Source: JALYGJ01 sp963781705 (lineage in GTDB: Bacteria; Chloroflexota; Limnocylindria; Limnocylindrales; CSP1-4). From it: a stretch of 64,000 nucleotides of DNA. The notes under the pieces were generated by a model. The model saw only the letters and a program-made list of their open reading frames with translations, was not told where the DNA came from and did no database searches. The translations under genes and the position numbers were made by a program. Shown one piece after another: positions 42,704-51,839 of this stretch. The first letter of the stretch is position 1; each line of letters opens with the position of its first letter. The stretch covers positions 992,001-1,056,000 of the forward strand of contig CAWAGP010000010.1 of the NCBI GenBank assembly GCA_963781705.1, given 5' to 3'.

Positions 42704-42706
42704 CGC

Positions 42707-45010
42707 GTGGCTCGCGCCCGGCGCGCCGGTCCGACCAGCCGCTCGCGCAGTCGCGCCTCGCGCTCGACGACGCCGTGGTACGCCGCGTTCCGGCTGCCGC
42801 CGCATGTCGCCCGCTCGTTGGTCGGCCTGACCCTGTTGGTCGTCGGCGCGATCACGTTCATCGCGCTCCTCTTCCCACAGGCGGGCGTGCTCAACCGTTA
42901 CGTGTCGGACATCCTCCGCCCGGCGGTCGGCCAGGGCGCATGGCTGCTCGCGCTGCTGCTGATGGTCGCTGGCGTGCTCGTCGAGCGTCCGTCGCGCATC
43001 CAGAACGGATCACTGCTCGCCATCAGCGGCGGCATCCTGATGTTCATAGCCGGTTTGGGCCTGATCCACCTGGTGTGGGGTACGGGCACCGGGCCTAAGG
43101 CGCTCAGCGCCGGCGGCGGCGCCGTAGGCAACTCGCTGTCGACCTCGCTCACCAGCCTGCTGTCCGCGCCGGGGGCGTTCGTGGCGCTGGCGGGCATCCT
43201 TCTTGCCGGCGTGATCCTGCTCTTCAACGTCAGCCTGCGTGCATTGGTCAGGCCGGTCGGCACCGGCGGTCGGATGCTGGCCGGGGCGATGGCTCGGCCG
43301 GTGCGCCAGATGGCCGACGAGGCTGGCCGCCGCCAGGCCGCCAGCGTCCAACAGGCGACGCCGCTCAAGGCGCCCAAGCCCGTCAAGGCAGCGCAGGCCG
43401 AGCGCGGCGTGGCGGACAAGCCGGCAATCCCGGCACCCGAGCGGAGCTCGGCGCCGCTCAGCCAGACGATCTGGACGGCGCCGGCGGCCGGCGAACGGAA
43501 CGTCTCGCCAATCAGCGCCGAGCCACTCGCCGAGGAACGTCCCGCGCGAGTGTGGCGCCTTCCCCCTTACGACCTGCTCGACGCAGCGGAGTCGGGCGGC
43601 AACGGCCAGAAGCTCGATCACGCGCGCAACATCCGCATCATCGAGGAGAAGCTGTCCAGTTTCCAGATCCCGGCCAAGGTCATCGCCACCAACACCGGCC
43701 CGGTCGTTACCCAGTACGAGGTGCGCCCGGACGCGCACGTCAAGCTGTCGCGCATCGAGGGCCTCGCCGACGATCTGGCGATGGCGCTCGCCGCGCGGAC
43801 GATCCGCATCGAGGCGCCCATTCCCGGCCGTGACGTGGTCGGCGTCGAGATTCCCAATCACTCCAGTGAGATCGTCGGCTTCCGGCAGCTGCTCGAAGAC
43901 TCAAGCATGGCCGACGCCCAGAGCCGGTTGACTTTTGCCTTGGGCCGCGACGTGTCGGGCAAGGCGTACGCGGTCGACCTGGCGCGCATGCCGCACCTGC
44001 TGGTGGCTGGCGCCACCGGCTCGGGCAAGAGCGTCTGCGTCAACGCCCTGATCACCAGCCTGCTGATGCGCGCCAATCCCGACGAGCTGCGCCTGATCCT
44101 GATCGATCTCAAGCGCGTCGAACTGGCTGCCTACCGCGACCTGCCCCAGCTCGAGACGCCGGTCATCGTCGAGTCCTACGACGCGCGTGCCGTGCTGACC
44201 AACCTGGTCCACGTGATGGAGGAGCGTTACGAGCTACTGGCGGGCGCCATGGAGCGAAATATCGCCGCCTACAACATAAGTCCGCGCCGGGGCGACGCGC
44301 CGCCCATGCCCTACATCGTGGTCGTCATCGACGAGTTGGCCGACCTGATGCTGCGCGAAGGGCGCAAGGTCGAGGATCCCGTCGTCAAGCTCGCCCAGAA
44401 GGCCCGTGCGGTGGGCATCCACCTCGTCCTCGCCACGCAACGGCCGAGCGTCAACGTGGTCACCGGTCTGATCAAGGCAAACGTGCCGTCGCGCATCGCC
44501 TTTGCCATGGCGTCCAATGTCGACTCGCGGACGGTCCTCGACGCCAACGGCGCGGAGGACCTCATCGGCCGCGGCGACATGCTCTACCAGCCGGCCGACC
44601 TGCCGCGGCCGGTCCGCCTGCAGGGCGTATTCGTGAGCGACAACGAGGTGCACGGGGTCACCAAGTCATGGCGCGATCAGGACGAGCCGCACTACAACCG
44701 CGACCTGCTCAAAGGCGCCGAGACCGAAGAAGGCCCCGACGGTGGCCAGTACGCCTGGCTGGCCAAGGCGGCCGACGACGAGCTGGCTCCGCGCGCGGCT
44801 GAGATCGTCCAGCAGACCGGCCGGGCGAGCACGTCCATGATGCAGACCAAGCTGAAGGTCGGCTTCAACCGCGCCACGCGGCTGATGGACGTGCTTGAGC
44901 GGCACGGCATCATTGGTCCGCTCGATCCGCGCAATCCGGGCGCACCACGACAGGTGTATGGCCCGGACAACTGGATCCGCGGCCCGTCCGAAGGTGACGC
45001 CCTCGAGTAA
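42707..45010 (+). CDS. ftsK: DNA translocase FtsK/SpoIIIE
   Basis: A 767-residue septal DNA pump. It has about four N-terminal membrane helices (ARSLVGLTLLVVGAITFIAL onward), a short Pro/Ala linker, the alpha/beta translocase domain with Walker A GATGSGKSVCVNALI (about 435) and Walker B LILIDLKRVELAAY, IDELADLMLREGRKVED, and the C-terminal gamma winged helix (TSMMQTKLKVGFNRATRLMD) that reads KOPS sites. The start is GTG, 3 bases after rnj. The linker is far shorter than in E. coli, as usual for SpoIIIE-like proteins. Confidence 0.95.
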   Translation: MARARRAGPTSRSRSRASRSTTPWYAAFRLPPHVARSLVGLTLLVVGAITFIALLFPQAGVLNRYVSDILRPAVGQGAWLLALLLMVAGVLVERPSRIQNGSLLAISGGILMFIAGLGLIHLVWGTGTGPKALSAGGGAVGNSLSTSLTSLLSAPGAFVALAGILLAGVILLFNVSLRALVRPVGTGGRMLAGAMARPVRQMADEAGRRQAASVQQATPLKAPKPVKAAQAERGVADKPAIPAPERSSAPLSQTIWTAPAAGERNVSPISAEPLAEERPARVWRLPPYDLLDAAESGGNGQKLDHARNIRIIEEKLSSFQIPAKVIATNTGPVVTQYEVRPDAHVKLSRIEGLADDLAMALAARTIRIEAPIPGRDVVGVEIPNHSSEIVGFRQLLEDSSMADAQSRLTFALGRDVSGKAYAVDLARMPHLLVAGATGSGKSVCVNALITSLLMRANPDELRLILIDLKRVELAAYRDLPQLETPVIVESYDARAVLTNLVHVMEERYELLAGAMERNIAAYNISPRRGDAPPMPYIVVVIDELADLMLREGRKVEDPVVKLAQKARAVGIHLVLATQRPSVNVVTGLIKANVPSRIAFAMASNVDSRTVLDANGAEDLIGRGDMLYQPADLPRPVRLQGVFVSDNEVHGVTKSWRDQDEPHYNRDLLKGAETEEGPDGGQYAWLAKAADDELAPRAAEIVQQTGRASTSMMQTKLKVGFNRATRLMDVLERHGIIGPLDPRNPGAPRQVYGPDNWIRGPSEGDALE

Positions 45011-45047
45011 CCACTTCCGCCCATTTCGGTCGGTGCGGATTAGCGCG

Positions 45048-45053
45048 TAGACT
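45048..45053 (+). promoter_or_regulatory. -10 element TAGACT upstream of the rodZ-like gene
   Basis: TAGACT lies 95 nt before the ATG at 45148, giving a leader of about 90 nt that ends with AAGGGGAAG as a possible ribosome binding site. Confidence 0.35.
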
Positions 45054-45147
45054 GGCCACGCGTCAGCGCGGTTCCCATGTCAGCGTCGGCGCCTGACCAT
45101 GATCAACCACGGCTCTGCCGTAATTTCAAGGGGAAGCACTCTCGGCG

Positions 45148-46602
45148 ATGACCGCCCGACGTCAGATACGTATTGGCAATCGCCGCATCGGCCGCGACCG
45201 CGCGGCAATTGACGCGACCGCGGCGCCGCGCGTCGGCGAGACGCTGCAGCTGGCTCGCGAACGCAAGGGCGTCGACCTGTTCCGCGCCGAGCGCGACACC
45301 AAGATCCGGCTGCGCTACCTGGCGGCGCTCGAGGACAGCGACTACGACGAGCTGCCTGCGGCGGTCTACACCAAGGGCTTCCTGCGCAACTATGCGATCT
45401 ACCTGGGCCTGGATCCCGACGAGTTGCTCGAGCGCTGGCGAGAAGAGATGGACGCCATGCGCGCGGCCGAGCACGTCGCCGTGGCGCCTCCGCCGCGGCC
45501 CATGGTCGAGCCCGGTGGCCGCCGCCTCACGCTCACTCCGGCCATGCTCGTGGCGGGGCTCGTTCTGCTCGTTGTCCTCGCCTTCGTCGGCTATCTCGCC
45601 ATCCAGCTGCTGCGCTACGCCGAGACGACACCGATCACCCTCTCCAACCCGGCCAACGTTGTCAGCACGATCGACGCCGAGTCGATCCTGCTGTCGGGCA
45701 CGGCCGGCGCCGGAGCGACGATCGTCATCGACGGCCCGGGCGGCCAGTCGTACAACACGACCGCCGATGAACACGGCGCCTGGTCGCGCCAGGTGGATCT
45801 TGGCCTCGGTCGCAACGACTTCAGCATCACCGCCATCGACCCGGTTACCCAGCGCCGGTCGACGCCGCTCAACCTGACCATCAACGTGCCGTTACCGCAG
45901 GCGTCCAGCTCACCGCTGCCGGGCGCGTCGGCTACCCCAGCGCCGGTGCCGGTGCTGACCATGAACGTAGCCGGCCCGACCGAGGGCCAGCAGTTCACCG
46001 ACGGCTCGGTCCTCGTGAGTGGCACGACCAATGCCGAGCGCCTCACCATTACCAGCACATACCTGGGTCCCTGGAACGCGACGCCGCCACCGAGCACGCT
46101 GCCGCTCAGCACGCCGGCGCCTTCCGGCTCACCGGGCGCGAGCCCGTCGCCCGCTCCGATTGCGCCGGCGCGCGAGGTGATCGTGCCGCCGGACGGCAGT
46201 TTCTCGGAGCAGCTCACGTTCGATGTCGGCCGCTGGCAGCTGACCATCTCGGCCTACCGCAGCGGGGATGATCCGCTCCTGCAGGTGCGCAACATCGTCG
46301 TGGCGCCGCCGGTCGCGACTTCGATCAACCTGCTGCTGCAGGTCGAAGGTCGAGATTCATGGGTGCGGCTCGTGGCCGATGGTGCCCGCGTGCCGGGCTA
46401 CGCTGGCAAGACGCTCCACCCCGGCGACAGCGCAACGGTCACCGCCAGCGACCAGGTGTGCGTGCGGACCGGCAATGCGGGCGCGCTGCACGTCTTCGTC
46501 AACGATGCGGACCTGGGGTCGCTGGGCATCAACGGACAGGTGGGCAGCTGGCTGATCACTCTGGCGAATCCACAGCCGGAGCCGGCCGACAGTCCCTGTT
46601 GA
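45148..46602 (+). CDS. RodZ-like helix-turn-helix membrane protein with Ig-like repeats
   Basis: A 484-residue protein. The cytosolic HTH_25 domain (VGETLQLARERKGVDLFRAE, LPAAVYTKGFLRNYAIYLGL) is that of RodZ, which links MreB to cell-shape control. One membrane helix follows (about 135-155, PAMLVAGLVLLVVLAFVGYL). Outside are two Ig-like (Big-type) domains with SGTAGAGATIVIDG and VLVSGTTNAERLTI, Ser/Pro/Ala linkers, and a C-terminal DUF4115-like domain (LQVEGRDSWVRLVADG, LHPGDSATVTASDQVCVRTG). The stop overlaps the cinA TTG (TTGA). Confidence 0.85.
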   Translation: MTARRQIRIGNRRIGRDRAAIDATAAPRVGETLQLARERKGVDLFRAERDTKIRLRYLAALEDSDYDELPAAVYTKGFLRNYAIYLGLDPDELLERWREEMDAMRAAEHVAVAPPPRPMVEPGGRRLTLTPAMLVAGLVLLVVLAFVGYLAIQLLRYAETTPITLSNPANVVSTIDAESILLSGTAGAGATIVIDGPGGQSYNTTADEHGAWSRQVDLGLGRNDFSITAIDPVTQRRSTPLNLTINVPLPQASSSPLPGASATPAPVPVLTMNVAGPTEGQQFTDGSVLVSGTTNAERLTITSTYLGPWNATPPPSTLPLSTPAPSGSPGASPSPAPIAPAREVIVPPDGSFSEQLTFDVGRWQLTISAYRSGDDPLLQVRNIVVAPPVATSINLLLQVEGRDSWVRLVADGARVPGYAGKTLHPGDSATVTASDQVCVRTGNAGALHVFVNDADLGSLGINGQVGSWLITLANPQPEPADSPC

Positions 46603-47093
46603 ACGATCCGGAGCTGGCTGACCTCGCGACGCGGCTGCAGTCGGTGTTGCTCGTGCGCGGCATGACCCTGGCCACAGCGGAGTCGTGCACCGGCGGATTG
46701 ATCGGCCACACGCTGACTGAAATCCCGGGTTCGAGCGACTACTACCTTGGCGGCGTGATCAGCTACAGCGATCGGATCAAGGAGGCGCAACTGGGCGTCG
46801 ACGCCCACACACTGGCCAGCCACGGTGCCGTCTCGGCGCAGACCTGCGTGGCCATGGCTGAGGGCGTCCGTGCAAGGTTCGGCGCGACGGTTGGCGTGGC
46901 AGTGACCGGCATCGCCGGGCCGTCCGGTGGGACGGCGGCCAAGCCGGTCGGCCTGACCTACGTGTGCGTCGCCGACGAGGACGGCCACGAGGTCCGCCGC
47001 CACATGTGGCAGTCGGATCGTCACGGCAACAAGCAGCTGAGCGCCGGGGCGTGCCTCGAGCTCGCGCTCGAGCGCCTCGGCGGAGAGCACTGA
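46599..47093 (+). CDS. CinA C-terminal-domain protein (NMN amidohydrolase, PncC type)
   Basis: A 164-residue stand-alone CinA C-domain. In the family this domain deamidates nicotinamide mononucleotide in NAD recycling. Motifs: TLATAESCTGGLIGHTLTEI, SDYYLGGVISYSDRIKEAQL, GAVSAQTCVAMAEGVR and VAVTGIAGPSGGTAAKPVGL. The N-terminal molybdopterin-like domain of full CinA is missing. The TTG start overlaps the rodZ-like stop. Confidence 0.92.
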   Translation: MNDPELADLATRLQSVLLVRGMTLATAESCTGGLIGHTLTEIPGSSDYYLGGVISYSDRIKEAQLGVDAHTLASHGAVSAQTCVAMAEGVRARFGATVGVAVTGIAGPSGGTAAKPVGLTYVCVADEDGHEVRRHMWQSDRHGNKQLSAGACLELALERLGGEH

Positions 47094-47104
47094 CGGCCGC
47101 CGCC

Positions 47105-48634
47105 ATGCGCAGTGCAAGCGACATCGGCGCGGGGCTTGCAGCAGCGCGGCCCGCGCGGCCGATCCGCGCTGGCGAGCGGATCCATGTCCTCGGCGTGGCG
47201 GGTGCCGGCGCCTCGGCAGCCGCGCTCTTGGCACAGCGCGCCGGCGCCCAGGTGAGCGGCTGTGACAAGGGCGGGCCGTCGCCTTACACCGCGGCTCTTG
47301 AGAGCGCCGGCATCGAGCTTGCCTGGCAGCACTCGCCGGCGCACGTCGAGCGCGATCAGGCGATGCGGCCGGAACGCCTCGCAGTAAGCAAGGCGCTGAC
47401 CGCCGTCCAGCCAGACCACCCGGAGCTGGCCGCGGCAAGGCGCCTGAAGATCCCGACCGAGCCCTGGCAACAGATCGTCGCCGACACCGCCGCAACGACC
47501 GGACAGGCTCTCATCGCCGTTGCGGGCACACACGGCAAGTCGACCACCAGCGGCTGGCTGGTGGACCTGCTGGTGCGTGCCGGCCGCGACCCATCGGCCT
47601 TCGTCGGCGCCCTCCTGCCGGCATCACTGGCCGGCGGCGTTCCGGGCACGGCGCGCTGGGGAGCGGGCGACAGTTTCGTGGTCGAGGCCGACGAATACGC
47701 CGGCAACTTCGACCCGTACCTGCCGGTGGTGGCCGTGTTGCTCAACGCCGAATGGGACCATCCGGACGTGTTCGTGGACGAGGACGCCGTGCTACGCGCC
47801 TTCGAGGCATGGCTGCGCCGGGTGCCTGGCGCGACGCTTGTCGCCAACATCGGCGACGCCGGCGTCGCGCGCATCCTCGAGCGTCTCGGTGGCAGGAGCG
47901 GGCCGACTCTTACCGTGGCGCTTGGCACGAGCGCCGACATGAGCGCGCAACTGGCGGTTGCCGACGGCCTTTCTCGCCTGGCCGTGGCTGATCGCCGGGT
48001 CGGCAGCGACAGCGCATTCGAGGTGGGCCTGGCGGGCCCGGCCAACGCCGCCAACGCGCTAGCCGTGGTGGGCGTTGCTCGCGCCCTCGGCCTGCCGGAC
48101 GAGGCGGTGCGCGACAGCCTGGCCCATTTCAGCGGTGTGGGCCGGCGCCTCGAGGTCAAGGGTGAGCCCGCCGGCGTGACCGTGATCGACGACTACGGCC
48201 ATCATCCGACTGCGATCGCACGCACGCTCGATGCGGTGCGCATGCGTTACCCGGGCCGGCGCGTGTGGGCGGTCTACGAGCCGCTGACGTATCACCGCAC
48301 GGCCCAAATGCTCGACCTGTTCGCCGACGTTCTGGCAACGGCGGACGAGGTCGCAATCGCCGACATCTGGGCGGGCCGCGATCCGGACACGACGATCACC
48401 AGCGCCGCCAAGCTCGCGGAGGCCGTATCTGCCCGCGGGGCCGTCACGGCCAGCGCGCCGGGCAGCGTCGAGCAGACCGCGGACTACCTCGCCCGGCGCG
48501 TACACCGCGGCGACGTGGTGCTGGTCATGGGTGGCGGGCGTTCGTACGTGATTGCCGACCGCCTGGTCGAGCTGCTGGCTGCGCAGGACGCAGCTGGCCG
48601 CCCCGCGCCGACCGGCCGTAGACTGGGGCCATGA
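47105..48634 (+). CDS. Mur ligase, MurC-like UDP-N-acetylmuramate ligase
   Basis: A 509-residue ATP-dependent Mur ligase. The N-terminal Rossmann domain IHVLGVAGAGASAAALLAQR is MurC-like. The ATP loop AVAGTHGKSTTSGWL is at about 140. The central FVVEADEYAGNFDPYLPVVA and NAEWDHPDVF hold the metal and UDP-sugar contacts. The C-terminal domain has IDDYGHHPTAIARTLDAVRM. It may be the only MurC or an Mpl-type recycling ligase; VEADEYAGNF is closer to Mpl than to E. coli MurC. It is not in a cell-wall cluster. ATG 47105 is 11 bases after cinA. The stop overlaps the next gene (ATGA). Confidence 0.85.
   Translation: MRSASDIGAGLAAARPARPIRAGERIHVLGVAGAGASAAALLAQRAGAQVSGCDKGGPSPYTAALESAGIELAWQHSPAHVERDQAMRPERLAVSKALTAVQPDHPELAAARRLKIPTEPWQQIVADTAATTGQALIAVAGTHGKSTTSGWLVDLLVRAGRDPSAFVGALLPASLAGGVPGTARWGAGDSFVVEADEYAGNFDPYLPVVAVLLNAEWDHPDVFVDEDAVLRAFEAWLRRVPGATLVANIGDAGVARILERLGGRSGPTLTVALGTSADMSAQLAVADGLSRLAVADRRVGSDSAFEVGLAGPANAANALAVVGVARALGLPDEAVRDSLAHFSGVGRRLEVKGEPAGVTVIDDYGHHPTAIARTLDAVRMRYPGRRVWAVYEPLTYHRTAQMLDLFADVLATADEVAIADIWAGRDPDTTITSAAKLAEAVSARGAVTASAPGSVEQTADYLARRVHRGDVVLVMGGGRSYVIADRLVELLAAQDAAGRPAPTGRRLGP
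48619..48624 (+). promoter_or_regulatory. -10-like TAGACT before the SnoaL gene
   Basis: TAGACT ends 6 nt before ATG 48631 but lies inside the last codons of the Mur ligase gene. It could be an internal promoter or a chance match. Confidence 0.25.
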
Positions 48635-49071
48635 CACTGACACCCGGCGACGGGCAGGATCTGCTCGCCTCATTCAAGCGCGGTTGGGAGCGCCGCGATC
48701 CAGACCTGATCCTCGAGCTGTTCGACGAGCACGCCGAGTATCGGCCTGATCCGTTCAGTGAACCGCTCAGCGGCGCCAACGCGATCCGCGAGCTTTGGAA
48801 CGGCATCGCCGCCGACCAGGCCAACGTCGAGTTCGACGCCGAGCGGGTGTGGGTCAGCGGGCCGACCGTGCTGGCCAGCTTCCACGCCGCGTACACGCGG
48901 CGCACTGACGCGCAGCGCGTCCGCGTGCGCGGCTTCATGACCTTCGAGGTTGCGGCGGCGCCCGGCGACGACGATCGGCCGCTGGTCGAGCGCTTTCGGC
49001 AATGGCCGATCGAACGGGTAGTCGGCCGTGATTCGACGTTCGAGCCGGAAGGTGGAAGCGATGGCCGGTGA
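48631..49071 (+). CDS. SnoaL-like (NTF2-fold) protein
   Basis: A 146-residue protein with the small NTF2/SnoaL-type cone fold: LLASFKRGWERRDPDLILEL, FDEHAEYRPDPFSEPLSGAN and IRELWNGIAA. Such proteins bind or isomerise small molecules; no substrate can be assigned. It overlaps the ligase stop (ATGA) and the yajQ start by 11 bases, so it is translated within this operon. Confidence 0.7.
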   Translation: MTLTPGDGQDLLASFKRGWERRDPDLILELFDEHAEYRPDPFSEPLSGANAIRELWNGIAADQANVEFDAERVWVSGPTVLASFHAAYTRRTDAQRVRVRGFMTFEVAAAPGDDDRPLVERFRQWPIERVVGRDSTFEPEGGSDGR

Positions 49072-49558
49072 CATGTCGTTTGACGTGGTCAGCGACTTCG
49101 ATCGCCAGGAGCTCGTCAATGCGCTCGACCAGGCGCGCCGCGAGATAGCCACGCGCTACGACTTCAAGGGCTCACACGCAGAGCTCGAGCTGGGCAAGGA
49201 CGAGGTCATCCTGCGCGCCGACAGCGAGTCACGCGCCCGGGCGATGCGCGATCTCGTCGAATCCAAGGCGATCCGGCGTGGCCTGTCGCTCAAGATCTTC
49301 GACTGGGGCGAGATCGAGCCGGCCGGCGGCAACACTGTGCGCCAGCGCATCGGCCTGCGACGTGGGCTGCCCGACGATCTCGCGCGCAAGATCACCAAGT
49401 TGATCCGTGACGACTTTCCCAAGGTCAAGTCGCAGATCCAGGGCGACGCGATACGCGTAAACGGCAAGAGCAAGGACGAGCTGCAGCGGGTCATCGCGCG
49501 GCTGCGCGACGAAGCAGAGGCGTACCCGGTCCCGCTGCAGTTCCAGAACTACCGCTGA
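49061..49558 (+). CDS. yajQ: YajQ-family nucleotide-binding protein
   Basis: A 165-residue UPF0234 protein: SFDVVSDFDRQELVNALDQA, RYDFKGSHAELELGKDEVIL, RQRIGLRRGLPDDLARKITK and KVKSQIQGDAIRVNGKSKDE. Family members bind nucleotides, and one binds cyclic di-GMP; the role here is unknown. ATG 49061 is preferred over an upstream in-frame start because it gives MAGDMSFDVV. Confidence 0.93.
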   Translation: MAGDMSFDVVSDFDRQELVNALDQARREIATRYDFKGSHAELELGKDEVILRADSESRARAMRDLVESKAIRRGLSLKIFDWGEIEPAGGNTVRQRIGLRRGLPDDLARKITKLIRDDFPKVKSQIQGDAIRVNGKSKDELQRVIARLRDEAEAYPVPLQFQNYR

Positions 49559-49668
49559 ACACTGAGCCTCGGCGAGGCGGACGCCGCACGCCGGCCGGAC
49601 GATCTCGGCCGCGGGGCGGCAGGTTCACGCTGGCCGACCTGCTCGCCCGATCGCTGGCGGGCGTCGGC

Positions 49669-51276
49669 GTGAAATGGGCGTTCACCGTCCCCGGCGAAAG
49701 CTTCCTGGGCCTACTCGACGCGCTGCCGCGGTACGACATCAAGGTGGTCGCCACGCGCCACGAGGGCGGCGCGGCATTCATGGCCGAAGCCGTCGGCCAA
49801 CTCACCGGCCAGCCGGCGGCATGTCTCGGCACGCGTGCGGTGGGTGGCTCGAACCTGGCCATCGGCATTCACACCGCGCGCCAGGACTCGACGCCCATGA
49901 TTGCGGTACTCGGCCAGGTCGAACGCGCCCTGCTCGGCCGCGAGGCGCTGCAGGAGGCCGACCTGGCCGGCACCATCGGCGGGCTGGCCAAGTGGGCGGC
50001 GGAGATAGACGATCCGTCGACGGCAGCGACAACGATCGGGGAGGGGCTCCAGGCCATGCTCTCGGGCCGCCCGGGACCGGTGCTCTTCTCGGTGCCGGTC
50101 GACGTCTTCGGCGAGCCAGCAGTCGACAGGTTGCCGACCGTCGAGCCGACGGCGCCCGCCGCTCCTGACGCGACACGGGTCGAGCAGATCGTCAGCATGT
50201 TGCGCGACGCAGAGCGGCCGGCCATCGTGGCTGGTGGCGGCGTGATACGCGCCGGCGCGGTTGACCTGCTGCGCGAGCTCAGCGAACGATTGGCCGTGCC
50301 CGTCTTCGCGGCGTGGCGGCGGCCGACCTCGTTTCCCAACGACGACCCACATTACGTGGGCATGACCGGCTATGGCGCCTCGTCGACGGTGTTGCCCCGG
50401 CTCACGGCCGCCGACGCGCTGCTGGTCATCGGCTGCCGGCTCAACGAACCAGCCTCGTTCCAATACCAGATCCCGGCGCGCACCACGCGCTGGGCACACG
50501 TCGACCTCGAGCCACGGCGGGCGGGCGCGGGCCTGCGGCCGCCGACCGTTGCCCTCCCCGCCGACGCGGCGGACTTCCTGCACGCGGCGCTGGCGCACCT
50601 CGAGCCGGCCGAGGAGGCGGCCAATACGCTGGCCCCACGGATCGCGGCGCTGGCAGCCGAGCGCGATGCCTACCTTGCCGCCAGCACGCCAGCCGTGGAC
50701 GACGGCGACGGCGGGTGGCGCGGTCCGGGCCTCGACCCGGCCCGTGTGGTGGCGACGCTGCAGCAGGTGCTACCAAGCGACGCGATCCTGACCAGCGACG
50801 CGGGCAACTTCGGACTGTGGCTGGCGCGTGGCTTCCGTTTCGGCCGGGCCAATGCCTTCCTCGGCCCGACCTCCGGGGCGATGGGTTACGGCCTGCCGGC
50901 CGCCATCGCCGCGAAGCTGGTCGCGCCAGATCGAAGCGTCGTCGCCCTGTGCGGCGATGGCGGTTTCGCCATGACCATGAACGAATTGGAAACTGCGGTG
51001 CGGGTCGGGGCGCATCCGGTCGTGCTGGTGTTCGACAACCGCCGCTTCGGCACGATCGCCATGCACCAGCAATTGGAGGGCCAGGAGTACGTTGCCACCG
51101 AGCTGGGTCCGATCGACTTTGCCGCGGTAGCGCGCGCCTGCGGGGCACAGGGCGGACGGGTCGCCCGTGACGTCGAGTTCGAGCCGGCGCTGCGCGACGC
51201 GCTGGCCGCCGGCCGTCCGGCCGTCCTCCACCTCGAGATTGACCCTCGCTGGGTGTCGCCCGATCGCTTCGGATAG
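49669..51276 (+). CDS. Thiamine-diphosphate-dependent enzyme (acetolactate synthase-like)
   Basis: A 535-residue ThDP enzyme with the three domains of the acetolactate synthase/benzoylformate decarboxylase group. The catalytic Glu is in ATRHEGGAAFMAEAVGQLTG, the middle domain includes AERPAIVAGGGVIRAGAVDL, and the ThDP/Mg motif is LCGDGGFAMTMNELETAVR with FDNRRFGTI. The frame is open upstream to at least 49624 and encodes LADLLARSLAGVGVKWAFTV, a true family N-terminus. No ATG, GTG or TTG is seen there, so the GTG at 49669 is only the first legal start. The reaction cannot be assigned; there is no small subunit or ilv gene nearby. Confidence 0.82.
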   Translation: MKWAFTVPGESFLGLLDALPRYDIKVVATRHEGGAAFMAEAVGQLTGQPAACLGTRAVGGSNLAIGIHTARQDSTPMIAVLGQVERALLGREALQEADLAGTIGGLAKWAAEIDDPSTAATTIGEGLQAMLSGRPGPVLFSVPVDVFGEPAVDRLPTVEPTAPAAPDATRVEQIVSMLRDAERPAIVAGGGVIRAGAVDLLRELSERLAVPVFAAWRRPTSFPNDDPHYVGMTGYGASSTVLPRLTAADALLVIGCRLNEPASFQYQIPARTTRWAHVDLEPRRAGAGLRPPTVALPADAADFLHAALAHLEPAEEAANTLAPRIAALAAERDAYLAASTPAVDDGDGGWRGPGLDPARVVATLQQVLPSDAILTSDAGNFGLWLARGFRFGRANAFLGPTSGAMGYGLPAAIAAKLVAPDRSVVALCGDGGFAMTMNELETAVRVGAHPVVLVFDNRRFGTIAMHQQLEGQEYVATELGPIDFAAVARACGAQGGRVARDVEFEPALRDALAAGRPAVLHLEIDPRWVSPDRFG

Positions 51277-51294
51277 GCCGCCGACAGCCGGCGT

Positions 51295-51323
51295 TTGACC
51301 AAGCGCTTCGCTGAGCCTAGACT
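51295..51323 (+). promoter_or_regulatory. Promoter TTGACC-N17-TAGACT of the marR-ABC operon
   Basis: The best two-part promoter in the window: TTGACC at 51295-51300, a 17-bp spacer, TAGACT at 51318-51323, then 9 nt to the marR ATG. Transcription would begin at or within 2-3 nt of the start codon. Confidence 0.65.
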
Positions 51324-51332
51324 TCTTGGCTC

Positions 51333-51839
51333 ATGAGTACCATCAACGGCACGCTAACTAATCAGGAGAGCCGCCAGGCGCTGCTGGACGATGTGCTGAG
51401 CGAGTTGACGTCGATCAGCTTCCGGGACTGGCTGGGTGCGCTCAAGCGCTGGCAGGAGGGGGCCCTCAGCCTCGTGCACATGCACGTGCTGATGCTGCTG
51501 CGCTCGAACGGGCCTTTGCCCATGTCACGCCTGGCCGACCTGCTCGACGTCTCGGTCGCCAGTGCAACCGGCATCATCGACCGCATTGAGAAGCGCGGCA
51601 TGGTCGAGCGGCGTCACAGCGAGACCGACCGGCGCATCGTGGAGGTCCACCTGACGGACACGGCATGGACCGTCTTCGGCGCGATGGACGCCGGTCGTCG
51701 CGAGCGCATGGCGCTGCTGATCGGCGGCATGAGCGATGAGGAACTGACGGCGTTGCGAACCGGCCTGCGTGCCATGCGCGCGGCCCGCCAGCGATTGAGC
51801 GCCGACGCTGGGCCGGAACCGGAGGCGCGCCCGGCTTGA
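51333..51839 (+). CDS. MarR-family transcriptional regulator
   Basis: A 168-residue winged-helix repressor. The DNA-binding part reads LPMSRLADLLDVSVASATGI, then IDRIEKRGMVERRHSETDRR, with the family's D-x-R-x wing. It leads an operon with two ABC exporter half-genes (TTGA overlap), so it probably represses its own promoter and responds to a drug or toxic ligand. The ligand is unknown. Confidence 0.9.
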   Translation: MSTINGTLTNQESRQALLDDVLSELTSISFRDWLGALKRWQEGALSLVHMHVLMLLRSNGPLPMSRLADLLDVSVASATGIIDRIEKRGMVERRHSETDRRIVEVHLTDTAWTVFGAMDAGRRERMALLIGGMSDEELTALRTGLRAMRAARQRLSADAGPEPEARPA

